A stretch of 64,000 nucleotides of DNA. Source: Fallopia convolvulus (taxonomy: Eukaryota; Streptophyta; Magnoliopsida; Caryophyllales; Polygonaceae). Under the pieces are notes generated by a model, which did no database searches, was not told the DNA's origin, and worked only from the letters and a program-made list of their open reading frames with translations. Location of the stretch: positions 30,195,683 to 30,259,682 of the forward strand of contig OZ024737.1 in the NCBI GenBank assembly GCA_964016875.1, in the 5' to 3' direction. Below are positions 45,116-60,867 of the stretch, piece by piece (position 1 is the stretch's first letter; each line of letters opens with the position of its first letter). The position numbers were made by a program, and so were the translations under genes.

Positions 45116-45564
45116 TCAGAGTGCGCAATATAAAAAAAAGAGTGCGCAAATGAACGACCAAAATTTATATCGAACTACACACTATGGAATATTAGTTTGA
45201 TGAACCTTTTCATTTGAATTTTAGAGGCATGATTGTATAAAATTAAATAAAATTTTGCATTACACAGCAAATTTGCATTGCACATACTTATAAAAAGTTA
45301 CACGCTACACCATAGAAAATACAGTACAAAAATTAGTTTTTTGTTTTAATGCACCTAAAACCTCATCTTTGTACATTTGTAATGTTCAAAATGCTTCAAA
45401 CAAAATGGACCCCAAATTAAAAATCGAAATAACCTAGTATGAATTTATGAACCATTGTACAAGCTAACAATAGCCATCTTGGTCACCTCTTAACACAAGT
45501 AAATACAACAAGAGGCAAGAAGTAATAACCTGAATTTTAAAGGGCTGGCGGTATGTGGGGTTCA

Positions 45565-45572
45565 TATATAAG
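45565..45572 (+). promoter_or_regulatory. TATA box of the CBL gene
   Basis: TATATAAG is followed about 30 bases later by a pyrimidine/CACC-rich leader (45630-45720). The leader probably has an intron ending at ATGTAG|GTAAGG near 46851, just before the ATG at 46882. Inference from motifs. Confidence 0.55.
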
Positions 45573-46881
45573 GGACATAAAACCAATGAGAAAGTAGAAA
45601 AACAAACAAATAATTAGGCAGTCTGAGGAGTTTCTGAACCCCAATCATCACCTTCACCCCTCTTTTATCATCCTGCAACTCCACCTCCACCATCGCCGTC
45701 GAGGCGAAAGCCCTCCTCTCTCCGGCGACACCCTTTCCCTGCCACCTCATCTCTCGGCGTCGCCCAGAACCGGCTTTGAAAGGATTGTGAAAGCTTACTC
45801 CAATCTTCTAAGCCCTCTCTACCTCTTCTGATCACCGCATAATACCAGAAGATGAATGCAATTGCAATTTGCAAAGCCAGTCAACATCCATCGAATTAGT
45901 GAGCACGGCGCTTGCTGATTCGGCCGGTTCTTTATCTGTCTCTTGGTATGACTACGCTCTATCGCTCTCACGTTTATGTATGCAGATATTTTTTGATTGA
46001 TTCAGTGTTCAGATCCAGGAGTTGTTCTGGAAGAATGTGGTGAATGAGCTAAATTTTCATTGCAATCAGTTTTGGTTTTGGTTTACTGTGTTTCGAAATG
46101 TTAAAGCACTGCTCTTACGGACGGATAACTGCGTTTCCGGTTCGTTTGCATGACCGAATGGTGCAAAATTGGATTTATTTGTGTATGGACGAGAAAGATG
46201 ATTTGGATTAAAACTGTGTATGGGTGAATGGGCGTGGCGAATTAAAATTGTATGATTGGGTCTCACTGGAAATTCACAGCAGATAAGGAGTGGGAATAAA
46301 GTTGCACGTCTATCAAAGCTAAGCCCATTATTGCTTTCCAAACTTTCTAGCCAGGGTGGCATCTTCTTCAATCTTGGCTGGAATCTGCTTATTTTTTTCA
46401 TGTATTTATTTTTCATTGTCCGGAAGAAAAACTAAAGCTCAAGAAGGGGTTATAGTTTCATGTTGGGTTTGCTGACATGATTGTGCATCAGAATGTAGCA
46501 ATCTAGTGGAATTAGGTTCCTTGCTTGTTGCTGCTAGCCAATCTTAGTAACCTATCATTCGTAGTTCTTTTTATCCCTTTTTTCCCCCTTTAGTAATGTA
46601 TCATAAGCAGTATAGACTCAAATATAAAAGTTAACCTATTCTATTGCTAATAATATGACAGATTTACCTTGACATTTTGTTTCATAGGTATACCTCTCTA
46701 CTTTCCTTTGCCTAAGAAAAGTCCGTAAGAATGTTTCTTTTTTGGAGCATATGACAACTCTGATAATTAATGCACTGTGGGCTTGATATAATTGTTGCTG
46801 TGAATTGAATACTGCTCTGAACATAACTTCATATTTTTGTTGATATGTAGGTAAGGAATGTTTTGACATCTAGAAGAGATC

Positions 46882-49798
<2,917 letters not shown>

Positions 49799-50115
49799 GT
49801 TTCAGGCCTGTGATTGGAGCACTACTCAAGAGTACTGAATTTCATTCAAGGAAACATATCACAATCTTAGCTTGGATTTTTCATGATCATGGGTAGGTTG
49901 TATTTGCAATTCTTGTTCTTTTGAGAGTATGGACATAATTCATTTTCTGTTTGTCCAATGACTCAAGTTCGTTGTTCTTTTTTGGGATCAATCAGCTCTC
50001 GATGTCGAGAGTAGGACATCATTCATTTCTTTCATTTAATGTTTGTCACACTGGTTGCACCAAGAAACAATTCTGTCCAGGCTCGTCATGTTCTGCTGTT
50101 TAGAGCGCATTAGTA

Positions 50116-50339
50116 ACTCCCAAGAGTTCCCAAATAAAAAAGATTGTCATTTTAGCATTGTAAGAAATGTTTGTATTTTAGGTATTGATTTATTGGTGAG
50201 TTATGAAATTTGTTATTAGAAAGGATTTGTCGACTATAAATGAGGTGAGTATTTAATAAATTGTAAATTTTAGAAAGATGTTTAATGAATGTTCTAAACG
50301 CTAAAATAACATTTTGTTTTTTCGAACATAGGTAGTTCC
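50116..50339. mobile_element. Stowaway-like MITE downstream of CBL
   Basis: It shares TGTCATTTTAGC-type ends and the segment ATTTAATA-ATTGTAAAT-TT-GAAAG with the MITE in PP2C intron 1. The likely TA targets are at 50114-50115 and 50340-50341. The inverted ends are decayed. Confidence 0.5.
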
Positions 50340-50647
50340 TAAATATAACCGGTTAGCCCCAAAACATGACACTTTTGGCCTGCCTAGCGATTAAATGTGG
50401 CCTTGGCTAGATTTTAGAGCACTGAGCATGAACATGATCATAAACATCTTCAACATTATCACCCACTATAGTACCGCTTAAGCATGATGTGAGAAATTAA
50501 GACGGGGGCATCCATATTCTGAATATGTTAGGAGGATGCGCTCAATATAGGTAAGAAAAATTGAAATTTAACTAGGTGACAATAATAGCTAAATTTAAAA
50601 TGCACCGAAATTGATATAGAGGCTATATCCATTAGGATGCGCCCTGT

Positions 50648-50755
50648 AAACATGATAAGGGAAACTCAAGGAAGAATGGAATAACTTGTTATACGGCATA
50701 CATCTCTTTTAAAAAACATGACCCTTTACTTCAGTATCTTTAGTAAGTTCCTACG
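50648..50755 (+). pseudogene. Decayed duplicate of CBL coding exon 7
   Basis: About 100 bases align with 49395-49490 (exon 7 and the start of its intron), including AAGGAAGAATGGA, TTACGGCAT/TATACGGCATA, CATGACCCTT, CAGTATCT and AGTRAGTTCCTA. A deletion after TGGA shifts the frame and TAA follows soon after, so it cannot encode the EF-hand end. It lies 0.85 kb after the functional gene in the same orientation. Confidence 0.8.
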
Positions 50756-51058
50756 ACAAATACACACAATATCATAAATTCTACATTTCACCCTAAGAAT
50801 ACGAGTAAAGTCAGTGGATTAGTTGTTTTAATTGTTAACTTATTATATATTGTTTCATTTGTCCTTTCCACATTTCTGCAATGCTTGGCAGGCACATCCT
50901 ATTAAGTTAATACTCAAAAAAGACATGCTTGGACTCAAAGCTCTGCAAACAAAAGACTCATCCTCAAGACTCGTCTTATTTCTTCCACTCTCCTTTACTC
51001 GAAAGCAAACAAACACCATTCTTAACTTTTTATTCTACATTGAATCCGCAATACCACC

Positions 51059-51066
51059 TATATAAA
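51059..51066 (+). promoter_or_regulatory. TATA box of the cysteine protease gene
   Basis: TATATAAA, 118 bp before the ATG at 51184. Confidence 0.6.
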
Positions 51067-51183
51067 CTCTCAATCCTCACCCCCTTTAGATGCCTAACTC
51101 TCACTCGAATCATTCTACTTCTTCCTCCACCACTCACTCCACAACATTTGCAAAACTTGGCAAAGGCCAACAAAACAAGATAG

Positions 51184-52584
<1,401 letters not shown>

Positions 52585-53159
52585 CTCATCCTATGTATCA
52601 ACATTTGGTTGTTTGTTGCTCAATCGTTTTATTCATTTTCTTGCTTAACAAAGATGTCCGAGGGATGCGATTAGTAACGTTGAAGATATTTTTATATGTA
52701 TAGGGGCTTCGTATTGTTTTTGAGGCATTGATGTGTAACCGTTGTGATCGATCTCCTAATGAATAAAATCAAGCTTCTATTAACTTTGAACTTCAGTTTA
52801 AGAAATGGATTGAGAAGCTATCACATCCCCCAAAGCTGTGTATTTGTGCATGCTATTTTTGTTGTAAAAAATCCAAAATAAAAGCAAAGTGGGGGGTAAA
52901 TGGCTAGAGTCTCACATCGGAAATATGTGGCCATTTGGTGTCACTTATAACGAGCCTACACACTAAAATTCCTAAAGGCTTTTGAGGAGTAGGAGGAGTT
53001 CTCTACACGAACGCTGTCCGGCTCATGTTCATGACATGTACGTGGTGGGTTTATCATTTTACGGGTTTGTTAAACTTTTTGCGCATAAAAAGGGCCAATT
53101 AAGTTGCGGATTAGTCGATTCAATATTCTTCCGTAATTTCAGGCTTTGACTATTTCTTC
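52585..53159. other. Protease 3' UTR and spacer
   Basis: The 3' UTR probably ends shortly after AATAAA at 52762-52767. From about 52895 a TAGAGTCTCACATCGGAAAT motif is of a type often near plant LTR elements, but no boundary could be set. Confidence 0.5.
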
Positions 53160-55672
53160 TCAACTGATGGCGAGATTTTCCGAAATGTGGGGTTCAATCC
53201 CATATCTTTGTTGAAATCCTTTCACAACCAAACTTGCCTTGTAATATTTTCTCCCATCAATTTCCTCCTTCACCTTATAAACCCACTTGTTATGCAAAGC
53301 TTTGTTGTCCCATGGACGCTTGACTAGTTTCCAAGTTTTGTTGGTCATCAATGAGTCCATCTCATTGACTACTGCAACCTTCCACTTTTCACATATTGAC
53401 TACAAGATGCTTCTTCATAACACTCTGCCTTACCATTATCAGTCAACAATAGATAGAAATTAGAAGACAATCTATCAAGTGATATGTGCTCTCTTGTTGA
53501 CCTACACAACTGAACCTTTGGAGAATGCGGTTCTTCTTCAATGGCCTCTTGGTCATTCTCAGTCTTTGACTATTCCTCAACATGCTCTTAATTGTTTTGA
53601 ACCACTCTACTCCCACCCGAGTTCGAGATATCTAGCTCCACAACATCAGGATCAAAATTTCTAGTTATGAATAACCTTCCTGTTTTGCTCATCCTAAAAT
53701 CGATATCTAAAGTCATCACCACCATATCCAACGAATGTGCACTTAATAGACTTAGCATCTAACTTTCTTTTCTCAACATCAGCAACATGGACATACGAAA
53801 CACACCCAAAGATACGAAGAAAGGGCACATTTACCTCTATTCCACTCCAAGCCTCCTCTGGTATCCCATTCTCCAAGGGAGTAGATGGCCCCCGGTTAAT
53901 CAAGAAAGCAACAATATTTATTGCTTCTACCTAGAATATGTTTGGAAGTCGGCATGCTCCTAGCTTGTTCATTCATAGTCATGTTCATACGTTCTGCCAC
54001 ACCATTTTGCTAAGGAATTCCATTCCGAGACTTCTCCATAATTCCATTCTCAGCACAATATTCCTTGAACTCACGAAGCTCATAGTCTCCACCATTATTA
54101 GATCTCAAACATTTCACTTAACGACCTGTTCAGTTTCTACCAAGGTATTCCACTTTTTAAAGCAATCAAATGCATTAGATTTATGATTTAGAAAAATAAA
54201 ACCATACCTTTCTTATGGAGTCGTCGATGAATGTCATGTAATATGACACTCTACCAAGAGATGTGACAGGCGTCGACCCCCATAGACTGGTATGGACCAA
54301 CTCCAACTTTTGCTTCTTCAAAGCCCAACTGCCTCTTGAAAAATTGACCCTTTTTTGCTTCCAAAGAACACAATCTTCACACAATCCAACCTAAATAGTT
54401 TTGAGACTCGACAACAAACCCTTGGAATACAAAACTTTCATCCCTTTTTCACTCATGTGACCCAGACGACAATGCCACAAATTTGCATCACCATTGGCTC
54501 CTACAATAGCAATGCTCTCACAAACGTTGTCAGTCATGTACAATGTCACCTCCTTCTTACCTCGATTCAACACCATAGCCCCCTTGGTAATTTTCCACTT
54601 AGTGTAGCTGAAGGTTACCTCATAACTCTCATAATCTTGGTAATTTTCCACTTAGTGCAGCTGAAGGTTACCTCATAACTCTCATCATCTAATTGTCTAA
54701 CTGAAAGCAAGTACCTTTTCGAGCCAGGAATATGCCACTCCATGCAACATCAGTGTCGATCCATTCAGAGTTCTAATCTAAACATCTTCTTTCCCTACAA
54801 TTTCTAGGGTCTCACCATCAGCAAGATAGACCTTCCTAAAACTCCCAGAGGAATAATGTTCCATTATCCCAACATCACATCAAGAATGAAATGAAGCTCC
54901 AAAATCTAAAACCCAATACTCTAGTTGACTACCTAGACTCAAACTTAAAGCATCTTCATTGTTTTTAGTTGTCGCATTCACTTACTTTTCTTTTGGTGCT
55001 TGACACTCATTCTTGTAATGACCAAACTCATTACAGTTCCAACACTTGATCTTGCTCTTGTCCTTGGAAGGTTTATCCTTTCCCCTAGATTCAGACCTCC
55101 CACGGTTTGATTTTTGCTTCGAATCAAACCTTTCCTTGTTTCCGCATACAAAGCCGATCCAATGTAGAACCCGACTCCTTCCTATAAATCTCTTTGCTAA
55201 TGATCAGATCCCTCACATCATCAAACTTAAGCTTCCCCTTTCCCGCTGAAGTATTAACCGCGATAACAATCTCGCTAAAACTATCAAGTAAAGAAGAGGG
55301 TAGAATTAGGGCCTATACCTTGTCATTGAAGTCAATCTTGACCGATTGTAGTTTTACAATCTTCATGTTGAACTCGTTCAAGTGCTTGGACACAATTGTG
55401 TCCTCCTTCATCCACAAATTGAACAATGGCCATATTAGATGGACCTTATTCGTTGTTGATGGCTTCTCATACATCGCGAACAGTATAGCAAGCAACCCCT
55501 TTATAGACTTTACCTTGATCATGTGGTATGCCACGCTCATGGACAATGATATACAAACCGCTCTCATCGCCTTCATGTGCAACAACTTCCACTCATCGTC
55601 ATCCATATCTTTTGGCTTTGTGCCCAAAGGCAAGTGCAAACCTTTACCATACATGTAGCTTTTGATTTGCAT
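53160..55672 (-). pseudogene. Broken Copia gag-pol, minus strand
   Basis: Gag frame 55672-55313 (DDDEWKLLHMKAMRAVCISL, of UBN2 type). Gag-pre-integrase at 54651-54391 (LWHCRLGHMSEKGMKVLYSK). Integrase core at 54384-54181 (HTSLWGSTPVTSLGRVSYYM, TFIDDSIRKVWFYF). Late integrase at 53903-53694 (GIPEEAWSGIEVNVPFLRIF, KCTFVGYG). RT start at 53360-53220 (NKTWKLVKRPWDNKALHNKW, VVKGFQQRYGI). A CCHC-type knuckle (KCWNCNEFGHYKNECQ-like) is readable near 55050-55000. The frames are joined by stops and shifts. Confidence 0.88.
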
Positions 55673-55750
55673 CTTCTAGAACCCAAAATCGGTTCCATCA
55701 AACTTCTCTTATGAAAACTTTCCTTTTCCATTGCAACCGCAGAAACCTTT

Positions 55751-55761
55751 CTCTAATACCA
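55751..55761 (-). other. Primer-binding site of the minus-strand Copia
   Basis: On the minus strand this reads TGGTATTAGAG, the usual initiator-tRNA-Met type site of Copia elements with one change, next to the LTR end CTAACA. Confidence 0.75.
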
Positions 55762-55763
55762 AT

Positions 55764-56269
55764 TGTTAGGAAATTAGCTCTACATTAAGGGAGAACACAA
55801 GATAAAGAAGAAGTGAAGAAGTAAAGACAATAATACGCGAGAATTGTTGACCTAATTCGTCAAGAATATGACTACGTATGGGAGCGCTACCAAGCCAGGG
55901 ATTTTCACTCAATATTTTTGTGGATACCAATTATAATAATCAATGTGAGTATTTATACAAAGTACAAGACTTAAAGATAGAAAATCCAAGATCTCATCCT
56001 AAATCTTTTCCTTGCGTGCCAAGAAACTTCCTTTTCTTGCACACAATGCATCACGCGGACAAAAGGCCCCAAGTTGGGGTCGCCTTCTTCCCTTCTCCAT
56101 CCCACATGTCTTACCGGAGCTCTCTTTCACCAAGACGCGGGTAGCATCGTCAAGGCGCGGCCGTATCTTTCTGTCGCATGTTGCATTTTCGGTTTTCTCC
56201 ACCGAATCCAATCAGACTCCAACACCCAACAAGTCTCTCATTGAATTTGTCTACTTGTTAAGTAATACA
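55764..56269 (-). repeat. 5' LTR of the minus-strand Copia (outer end inferred)
   Basis: On the minus strand it starts TGTATTAC and ends CTAACA next to the primer-binding site. A TATAAAT box lies at about 55951-55957 in minus sense. There is no second LTR to compare, so the outer end rests on the TGT...ACA pattern. Confidence 0.6.
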
Positions 56270-56959
56270 ACTAATTCACCCGTGCTTTTTTTCCCCTTTG
56301 TAAGTGAAATGATCAACGCCTTTGATTTTTCTCCATCCAATAGTTCTTGTTCTTTCTTATTTCGCACATGGGCGCCCATTCGCACCTGAACCGGACCCTT
56401 TGATTTCTCCCCTTATTTGTTTGAAATTTCGTGTTAGTGCTCTCATGACAATTCGTTTAACTACTAATTTGCTTCGGCCTTTCAATTTATCAAACTTTTA
56501 TGATACGTAGAATTCTTTTCTTAAAAAAGAAGTGAATTTAGGAGCATTAAGCCCCCAAGTCCATTATGTAGCTATTTGGTCATCGAAACAAATCACATGT
56601 GACCACGGCACATAGCCGGGTCGGATGTGCCAAAACAGGCCCATGTTCATACTACTGATTTGCAAATATCACATACTCTCTGAGGTCGGTGAACCCTAGA
56701 ACCAGAGAGAGAATCAGGACTCGGGAGTTTGCCAAGGACCAAGAATTCTTCACCAGAATATCTTCCCTGCCTCGTCAAGTCTACAATCGTGTATGCATCT
56801 CTGAATCTAAGATTTTACATGATAAAAAAAAAGTGTGCATTTGATCGTCCTGTATAAACATCAGAGGTCGCAATTCCAAAGTGTTTATCAATATTTTGCA
56901 ATATCAATATTTTGCAACAGGGCCAGCAGACCTGAGAAGGACCGGGACTACTTTCAGCC
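56270..56959. other. Spacer and promoter/leader of the PPR gene
   Basis: No gene was seen. The sequence from about 56680 (ATACTCTCTGAGGTCGGTGA) looks like the leader of the following gene. A TTTGCAATATCAATATTTTGCAA-like short direct repeat (AATATTTTGCAA twice) lies at 56890-56920. Confidence 0.5.
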
Positions 56960-58396
56960 ATGGCTAGCAAAGCCTCGTGTAAATGGTTAAAGCAGATTTT
57001 AACAGCTCAAGTTGAGCAGCTAATTCGATCTGAAAAGGACCTGAAAAAAGCCATTTCAGTATTCGATTCTGCCACAGGCGAGTACCCTAATGGATTTAGG
57101 CATGATCTTAGCACATTCAGTCTCATGATTTCACGGCTGGTCTCAGCCAACCAATTCAGGCCAGCCGAGGAGCTCATTCAACGGATGAAAGAAGAGAAAT
57201 GTGAGGTCACTGAGGATATTCTCCTCACACTTTGCAGAGGTTATGGCCGAGTTCACCAGCCTTTAGATGTTGTTCGGGTCTTCCTGAAGATGAGCGAATC
57301 CCATTGCAAGCCGACCGAGAGATCTTTCATCACAGTAATGTCCATTCTTGTTGATGAGAACCAATTGAAGCTTGCTATGAGATTTTATCGGTATATGAGA
57401 AAATTGGGCATTCCACCAAGTGTGGTTTCCCTTAATGTGCTGATTAAAGCCCTGTGCAAAAACAGTAGCACCCTTGATTCTGCCTTGAAGATTTTTCATG
57501 AAATGCCAAAACGCGGTTGTGAGCCAGATGCTTATACATATGGTACTTTGATCAGTGGATTATGTAAATTTGGAAGAATCGATGATGCAAATGAACTTTT
57601 TCGCAAGATGGAAAGTAAAGATTGCTTGCCGACTGTTGTAACCTATACTTCATTAATACATGGGTTATGTCAGTCTGAGAAGCTAGATGAAGCTGTTGAC
57701 CTGTTCAAGGACATGGCAACTAAGGGAGTCAAGCCAAATGTGTTTACTTATAGCTCCTTAATGGACGGCCTTTGTAAACATGGGTGTGCTTCACAGGCAT
57801 TGAAGCTGTTGGAAATGATGATAAATAAGGGGCTTTCCCCTAACACGGTGACTTACTGTACTTTGATTCACGGTCTTTGCAAAGAAGGAAAGATTCAAGA
57901 GTCTCTGGAGCTGTTTGACAGAATGAAACTGCAGGGTTTAAAACCGGACGCAGGATTATATTGGAAAATCATAAATGGGTTTTGTGGTGTTGGCAAGTTC
58001 CAAGAGGCTGCCAATTTTATTGATGAGATGGTCCTTTTGGGTGTGTCAACAAATAGGCTTACTTGGAGTAGTCATGTTAAAATTCATAATACTGTGATTC
58101 AAGGGCTTTGTAGTATAGATGATCAACAAAGGGCTTTTCAGGTGTATTTGAGTATGAGAAGTAGAGGTATGTCAACAGAGATAGCGACTTTTGGTGCTGT
58201 TTTAAGATGTTTGAGCAAGAATGGGGATCTGAACAAAGCTTGCCGTGTTATCAACGAAATGATTGTTGATGGTTGTGTTCCTGACAAGGAGTTGTGGACA
58301 GATATCTTGTATGTGTTTTGGAATAAAATAGAAGTACGAGAGGCTTGTGAGTTGTTATTTGTTCCATTGGCATCTGCAAATCCTGCTGGAGATTAA
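56960..58396 (+). CDS. P-class pentatricopeptide repeat protein (At5g46100-like)
   Basis: RNA-binding helical-repeat protein, normally acting in mitochondria or plastids; its target is unknown. Single exon, 478 aa, beginning MASKASCKWLKQIL. About eleven 35-residue PPR motifs run from roughly residue 50 to 460. Clear ones start AYTYGTLISGLCKFG, VVTYTSLIHGLCQSE, VFTYSSLMDGLCKHG, TVTYCTLIHGLCKEG and AGLYWKIINGFCGVG. One motif (VVSLNVLIKALCKNSS) has 36 residues. No E, DYW or SMR domain follows, so it is P-class. The N-terminus is not an obvious targeting peptide. Overall order and wording resemble Arabidopsis At5g46100 as I recall it; this needs a search. Specificity residues (5 and 35) include N/D, T/N and S/N, which the PPR code reads as U, A and A. 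Confidence 0.95.
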   Translation: MASKASCKWLKQILTAQVEQLIRSEKDLKKAISVFDSATGEYPNGFRHDLSTFSLMISRLVSANQFRPAEELIQRMKEEKCEVTEDILLTLCRGYGRVHQPLDVVRVFLKMSESHCKPTERSFITVMSILVDENQLKLAMRFYRYMRKLGIPPSVVSLNVLIKALCKNSSTLDSALKIFHEMPKRGCEPDAYTYGTLISGLCKFGRIDDANELFRKMESKDCLPTVVTYTSLIHGLCQSEKLDEAVDLFKDMATKGVKPNVFTYSSLMDGLCKHGCASQALKLLEMMINKGLSPNTVTYCTLIHGLCKEGKIQESLELFDRMKLQGLKPDAGLYWKIINGFCGVGKFQEAANFIDEMVLLGVSTNRLTWSSHVKIHNTVIQGLCSIDDQQRAFQVYLSMRSRGMSTEIATFGAVLRCLSKNGDLNKACRVINEMIVDGCVPDKELWTDILYVFWNKIEVREACELLFVPLASANPAGD

Positions 58397-60800
58397 TCTG
58401 TTAACAAAGCTGAACAGACAATTCAATTGTAATCTGATTTTCTGGTTTGACACCAGGTTGGGTAATTGGTGAGTATTTGTTCATTATCCTTGTAGTCTTA
58501 CTTTGTGTTTGAATATGCATTATTGCAACATAATCTTCTCATGTGCTATCAGTGCAGTGCAGATCTTTTTTATTTGAAGGCTACCCTGCAAAACCAGTAT
58601 ATTCAAGATTAGCATGAACACAATCCATGGCTTGAATTTGATAATTGGAGGCAAGTTCTGGAGGAAGGGAATAGGCATTATTGTTGGAGGTGTCTTTATA
58701 GCTGTGAGAGAATGTGAGCACAAATCAAGAAAATGGTAGATGAGAGCTCGAAAGCAAGCATCTGATTTTACACTTGTGACATTAGGGTGACATGTTTTGG
58801 GTCTAAAAGTATTTAGCGCAACCATTTCGTTTTTATACAATTGAGGGGCCATTTTTTAATAATTGGAAACAAATTTGTCTTCCATTTCTTGCTGTGAAAG
58901 TGTGGAGCAATGGGGATTGTAGGTTTCTTCACACATTTGAAGGTAATGTAGATATGTAGTGACTCAAAAGAACAAAAATTCATAGAAGCAATTCACTATG
59001 ATCTTATTGAAAATATGCTAATACTAGCTCGTTATTAGAAGCTCTTATGATAAATGCTGCAAAGGTACTAAAAGTCGCCTATTCTTACAAATATCATCAA
59101 TTTATTACAAACTAGTTAAAGTCCGTGATATTCACGGGATAATTTTACTAAAAAATTATATAACTCTACGATATTAATTTAAAATACTAAATATATTTAT
59201 ATAATATCATAATAAATTATGCAATAAACAAATTATTTGTTTTTAGATTGTACTCCATATTTTAATTAAATATATTTTTAAAATATTTTTCCATTATTTG
59301 TGAAGATCTTGTCCAAATTTATATTGAAATTATTAAAATATTGATTTTACTTTTTATTGAGTATTTTTAAATAATATTTTCTAATTTTTTTAGACACTAA
59401 TATGTATAAAATACTTGATTTTTTTATAAAGATAACAATAATTAGCATGGGTTCTACCAAGCATAATTAATTTTATTAATTTAAATTAAAATTCGAATTT
59501 TTATTTTTTTGACATTTACATATAATCTTATTCATCAACATAAAATTATATCTTTTTCTCAAAATAAAAATATATAAACATAACAAAATTTATTATTTAA
59601 AATTATATCATTATGTTGATATAAATTTTATACTTGGAGCTCAATCCTTGTTAAAAGATAAAAAAATATATATTAAAACCCTAAATCTTGTTAAGAGATA
59701 AAAATATTAAATTAATATGAAAAATATAATCTCATAGGAATTTATGTATATAAAAGTTATATAAATATATTATCTATTATAGTGAACTAATACAAAATCC
59801 ATATATAGAAAATTATATACATAAAAAATTATATAAAAATGTTATCTATTTAGTATATATAGCAAGAATATTATAAGTTATTACAAAATTTATTAAAATA
59901 TAAATTCACATTAATTTATTTAAAAATGCCACGTGGCGCAAATTTTACAACAGATTTTGGTTCTATTTTATAATGTACTAGTTTTACCCGTCGTACCATG
60001 TACGACTACGATTCGATATTTTATAGACATTATAAATATGATATTAATAAATAAAAATATAATATAAATTTTAATATAAGTAATTTATTTCTTGTAGAAT
60101 GTGTAATTTTTTTTATCAAATATTATATTCTTCACATTTTATGAATTTTAATTTATGTAAATTTAGGGCTTACCAAATATTTTAATACATCTATTAAACA
60201 TTTTATTATATATTTTTATAAATTTTAAAATTTTAAATATTTATAATTAATTTTATATAATATCTATAAATAAATTCGTCAAAAGATATATGCTAAAAGA
60301 TTTATATTTATTCTAAAATATTTTATCTTTAATCTTAAATCCTTGTATAAGGAAGTTTTCAAAAGATATCGTTATACTAAATAGATATTTTTTTGATGTT
60401 AAAGGTAGATTTAAATAGTTAAAGAAAAATTTAATAGAAAAAGTTAAAATATTATGAATAAAATTTAATTTATAATTATAAGGTGGGGCCAGAATCGTTC
60501 TGGTGTTTCGAAAAGGCACAACTTTAATATATAGTTATAAATGAATGTATTAGGGTAGATATCATCAATTTATTATAAGGAGGATTGAAGATGACTTGGA
60601 CTCCGTTAAAAACTTAAAAATATCCAGCTCAAGCTCTTTGCATAGTAGTTGGATTTTTATATATTTTTTTTTCAATTCTTTTAGAAGATTTTTAATCAAA
60701 AATTTTGGTCGACGGATATAATAACTTTGCAAAAAATTATAGGGAAAAAAACTTTGGGATTTATGCTTCCAACCTACCTCGTCTTCTTCTTCCTCCGCAT
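58397..60800. other. AT-rich spacer with decayed repeats
   Basis: The 3' UTR of the PPR gene comes first. From about 59100 to 60540 the DNA is very AT-rich. It contains ACTAGTTAAAGTCCGTGATA (about 59110) and TACTAGTTTTACCCGTCGTA (about 59978) starts, a style common to dispersed plant repeats, but ends could not be fixed. No gene was seen. Confidence 0.5.
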
Positions 60801-60867
60801 TGCTGATCTCGATTCGCCATTGAGAAAGCAGTGGATGCGTGTTTAAACTGTCTGTGATTGGTTAAAG

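Larger units (their letters stand above)
40371..45159. mobile_element. ~4.8-kb non-coding terminal-inverted-repeat element with hairpin arrays
   Basis: The two ends are inverted copies. The left has TTTGCGCACTCC, a T-run and TTGCGCACT; the right complement has TTTGCGCACTC, a T-run and TTGCGCACT. Inside each end come eight hairpin modules about 50 bp apart. An 8-bp direct repeat, AAAATTTA (40363-40370 and 45160-45167), is a candidate target duplication, but it is AT-rich and near-palindromic, so weak. The inverted similarity may extend outward to GTTCRATA. The interior is AT-rich without any supported frame; it includes a palindromic minisatellite, a hAT MITE, telomere-like repeats and another MITE. 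Superfamily is unknown; candidates are a Mutator-like or CACTA derivative. Confidence 0.65.
53160..56269 (-). mobile_element. Truncated Ty1/copia element on the minus strand
   Basis: The minus-strand order is 5' LTR (56269-55764), primer-binding site, gag, gag-pre-integrase, integrase, then only the first part of RT. Everything after the start of RT and the 3' LTR is missing, so the 3' end is truncated at about 53160-53215. It is independent of the + strand Copia at 15229. Confidence 0.85.
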
